Part shown: piece by piece, positions 24,029 to 25,065 of the stretch
Position numbering within the stretch: the first letter of the stretch is position 1
How the letters are laid out: every line of letters begins with the position of its first letter
NCBI GenBank assembly: GCA_002450905.1
Contig: DKAT01000007.1
Span: forward strand, 1 to 25,065
DNA: 25,065 bases
From: Spirochaetia bacterium UBA6919
GTDB lineage: Bacteria; Spirochaetota; UBA6919
Direction of reading: 5' to 3'
Notes under the pieces: generated by a model
The model's database searches: none
What the model saw: the letters and a program-made list of their open reading frames with translations, nothing else
What the model was told of the DNA's origin: nothing
Position numbers and translations under genes: made by a program

Positions 24029-25065
24029 TTAATTTTGTTCATTCTGAGGCCAGTAATCTTTCTCTCTGCCAGGAGTACTGAATTCATAAGGCCATCGATA
24101 CACTGTAGGATATGTGTGAAAATTACCATGTCCTGGAGGAGAATCTGCTACCCATTCAAGAGTATTAGCCTTCCAGGGATTTTTCTCAGCCACTGTTCCT
24201 GCAAAATAACTTACGATCATATTGTAAAAGAAGATAAGTTGTGCAGCTATCATAATATATAACATGATAGTGGCAAATACTCTGATATCCTGGTATCCAA
24301 AAAACATTTCAGGGAAAATATCAGGCATGTAACCTGCTATTCTTCTATGCTGTCCTGCCATTCCGGGTAAGAACAATGGAATAAAGATACCCATGAAAGC
24401 GAGATTTGTTATCCAGAAATGGATCTTACCAAGGGTTTGATTATAATTTTTTCCTGTGAACTTAGGAAACCAATAGTGTATTGCAGCCATACCACCGTAA
24501 ATCGTTATAGGAACAAATGTGAAGTGGAAGTGTGCAACAACAAAATATGTATCATGGAGTGGAATATCTGAAGCCACCGATCCAAGATAAATACCTGTGA
24601 CACCACCAATCATAAATGTAAATAAAAATCCTAACGCCCAGAGCATCGGAGTACTGAGGGTTATAGAACTTTTTGATAAAGTTACAATAAATGAAAATAC
24701 CATACTTGCAAATGGAACTGAAATTAATATAGTAGCAACGGTAAAAAACACAGCCATTCTTGGATCAATACCAGCCACAAATTGATGGTGAGCCCAGACG
24801 ATGAAACTTAAAAAACTAGCAATTAATGCAGCATATATCAGTTTCTTATATCCAAAAAGAGGTTTTCTACTAAATGTGGTTATTATTTCCCCGACAAATC
24901 CCAGAGTAGGAAATAAAACGACATAGACTTCGGGATGCCCAAAGAACCAGAATAAGTGCTGGAATAAAATCGGATCGCCCCCTCTTGCTGGATCAAAGAA
25001 CCCTGTCCCAAATATTCTGTCAAATAATAACATGATAGCACCAGCGACTAAAGGCCCTACAGAAA
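24029..25065 (-). CDS. ctaD: Cytochrome c oxidase subunit I, C-terminal part (cut by window edge)
   Basis: The window holds about 344 C-terminal residues; the start lies beyond 25065. The catalytic core of an A-type heme-copper oxidase is recognisable: HPEVY supplies a CuB-ligand His, the D-pathway Glu and the cross-linking Tyr. VWAHHQF supplies two further CuB histidines, and VAHFHF the heme a3 and heme a axial histidines. The helix that normally reads VPTGIKVFSW, with the K-pathway Thr and Lys, reads VPFASMVFSF here, so both are absent, and the Ser before EII in helix VI is Gly. The segment from HH to TPMLWALGF aligns to the usual enzyme without gaps, so misalignment is unlikely. It is the first gene seen in the cluster. 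coxB and heme a synthase are not in view. Confidence 0.95.
   Translation of the reverse strand, partial: SVGPLVAGAIMLLFDRIFGTGFFDPARGGDPILFQHLFWFFGHPEVYVVLFPTLGFVGEIITTFSRKPLFGYKKLIYAALIASFLSFIVWAHHQFVAGIDPRMAVFFTVATILISVPFASMVFSFIVTLSKSSITLSTPMLWALGFLFTFMIGGVTGIYLGSVASDIPLHDTYFVVAHFHFTFVPITIYGGMAAIHYWFPKFTGKNYNQTLGKIHFWITNLAFMGIFIPLFLPGMAGQHRRIAGYMPDIFPEMFFGYQDIRVFATIMLYIMIAAQLIFFYNMIVSYFAGTVAEKNPWKANTLEWVADSPPGHGNFHTYPTVYRWPYEFSTPGREKDYWPQNEQN

Noticed and set aside
1..25065. CRISPR arrays, tRNA, rRNA, integrase or transposase genes
   Set aside because: Looked for regular direct repeats, cloverleaf-like segments and mobile gene motifs; none was found.

Overview
This is an AT-rich window, by eye about 30% GC, from a Gram-negative aerobic bacterium. 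Outer-membrane beta-barrel tails and signal-peptide proteins point to a double membrane. An aa3-type cytochrome c oxidase cluster points to aerobic respiration. The mix of a DUF4175-like giant coiled-coil protein, TldD/TldE, a SelW-like protein and a caspase/beta-barrel protein would fit the wider FCB group or a Marinimicrobia-like lineage. No rRNA or other decisive marker is present, so that placement is a guess.

Layout: (1) 168-1424, a two-TM potassium channel with a C-terminal RCK module and an extra extracytoplasmic domain. (2) 1430-3030, small genes (SelW/Rdx-like, rhodanese) scattered among intergenic repeats and the degraded 3' end of an outer-membrane protein gene. (3) 3246-7576 on the minus strand, a row of pmbA(tldE)-like, tldD-like, a serine-dehydrogenase-proteinase/ClpP-class gene broken by a frameshift, and a small P-loop kinase. 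(4) 7831-11574 on the minus strand, a tiny CxxC protein, then a pair made of an Rcp1-type response regulator and a REC-PAS-PAS-PAS-GGDEF-EAL protein. (5) 12063-16625 on the minus strand, a 1258-residue DUF4175-like protein, a small unknown protein, and a small protein with an Hfq/Sm-like C-terminus. (6) 16828-19770 on the plus strand, gatA, an exported helical-repeat-like protein and a CheX-like protein. (7) 19818-21383 on the minus strand, a caspase-like peptidase fused to a probable outer-membrane beta-barrel. (8) 21584-25065 on the minus strand, a cytochrome oxidase cluster: ctaD (partial), a normal subunit III, subunit IV, a second subunit III with a 145-residue insertion, and a small CxxC membrane protein.

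The most striking observation is that one short domain of about 45-55 residues occurs three times: once in the outer loop of the potassium channel (window start) and twice in tandem in the outer loop of the second cytochrome oxidase subunit III (window end). The hosts are unrelated, but the domain sits on the same side of the inner membrane in both. Second, the oxidase subunit I keeps its heme and CuB ligands but has lost the residues of the proton K-pathway. Third, the caspase-like domain is joined to a beta-barrel with a C-terminal aromatic residue. No CRISPR array, tRNA, rRNA, intact insertion sequence or phage gene was seen.
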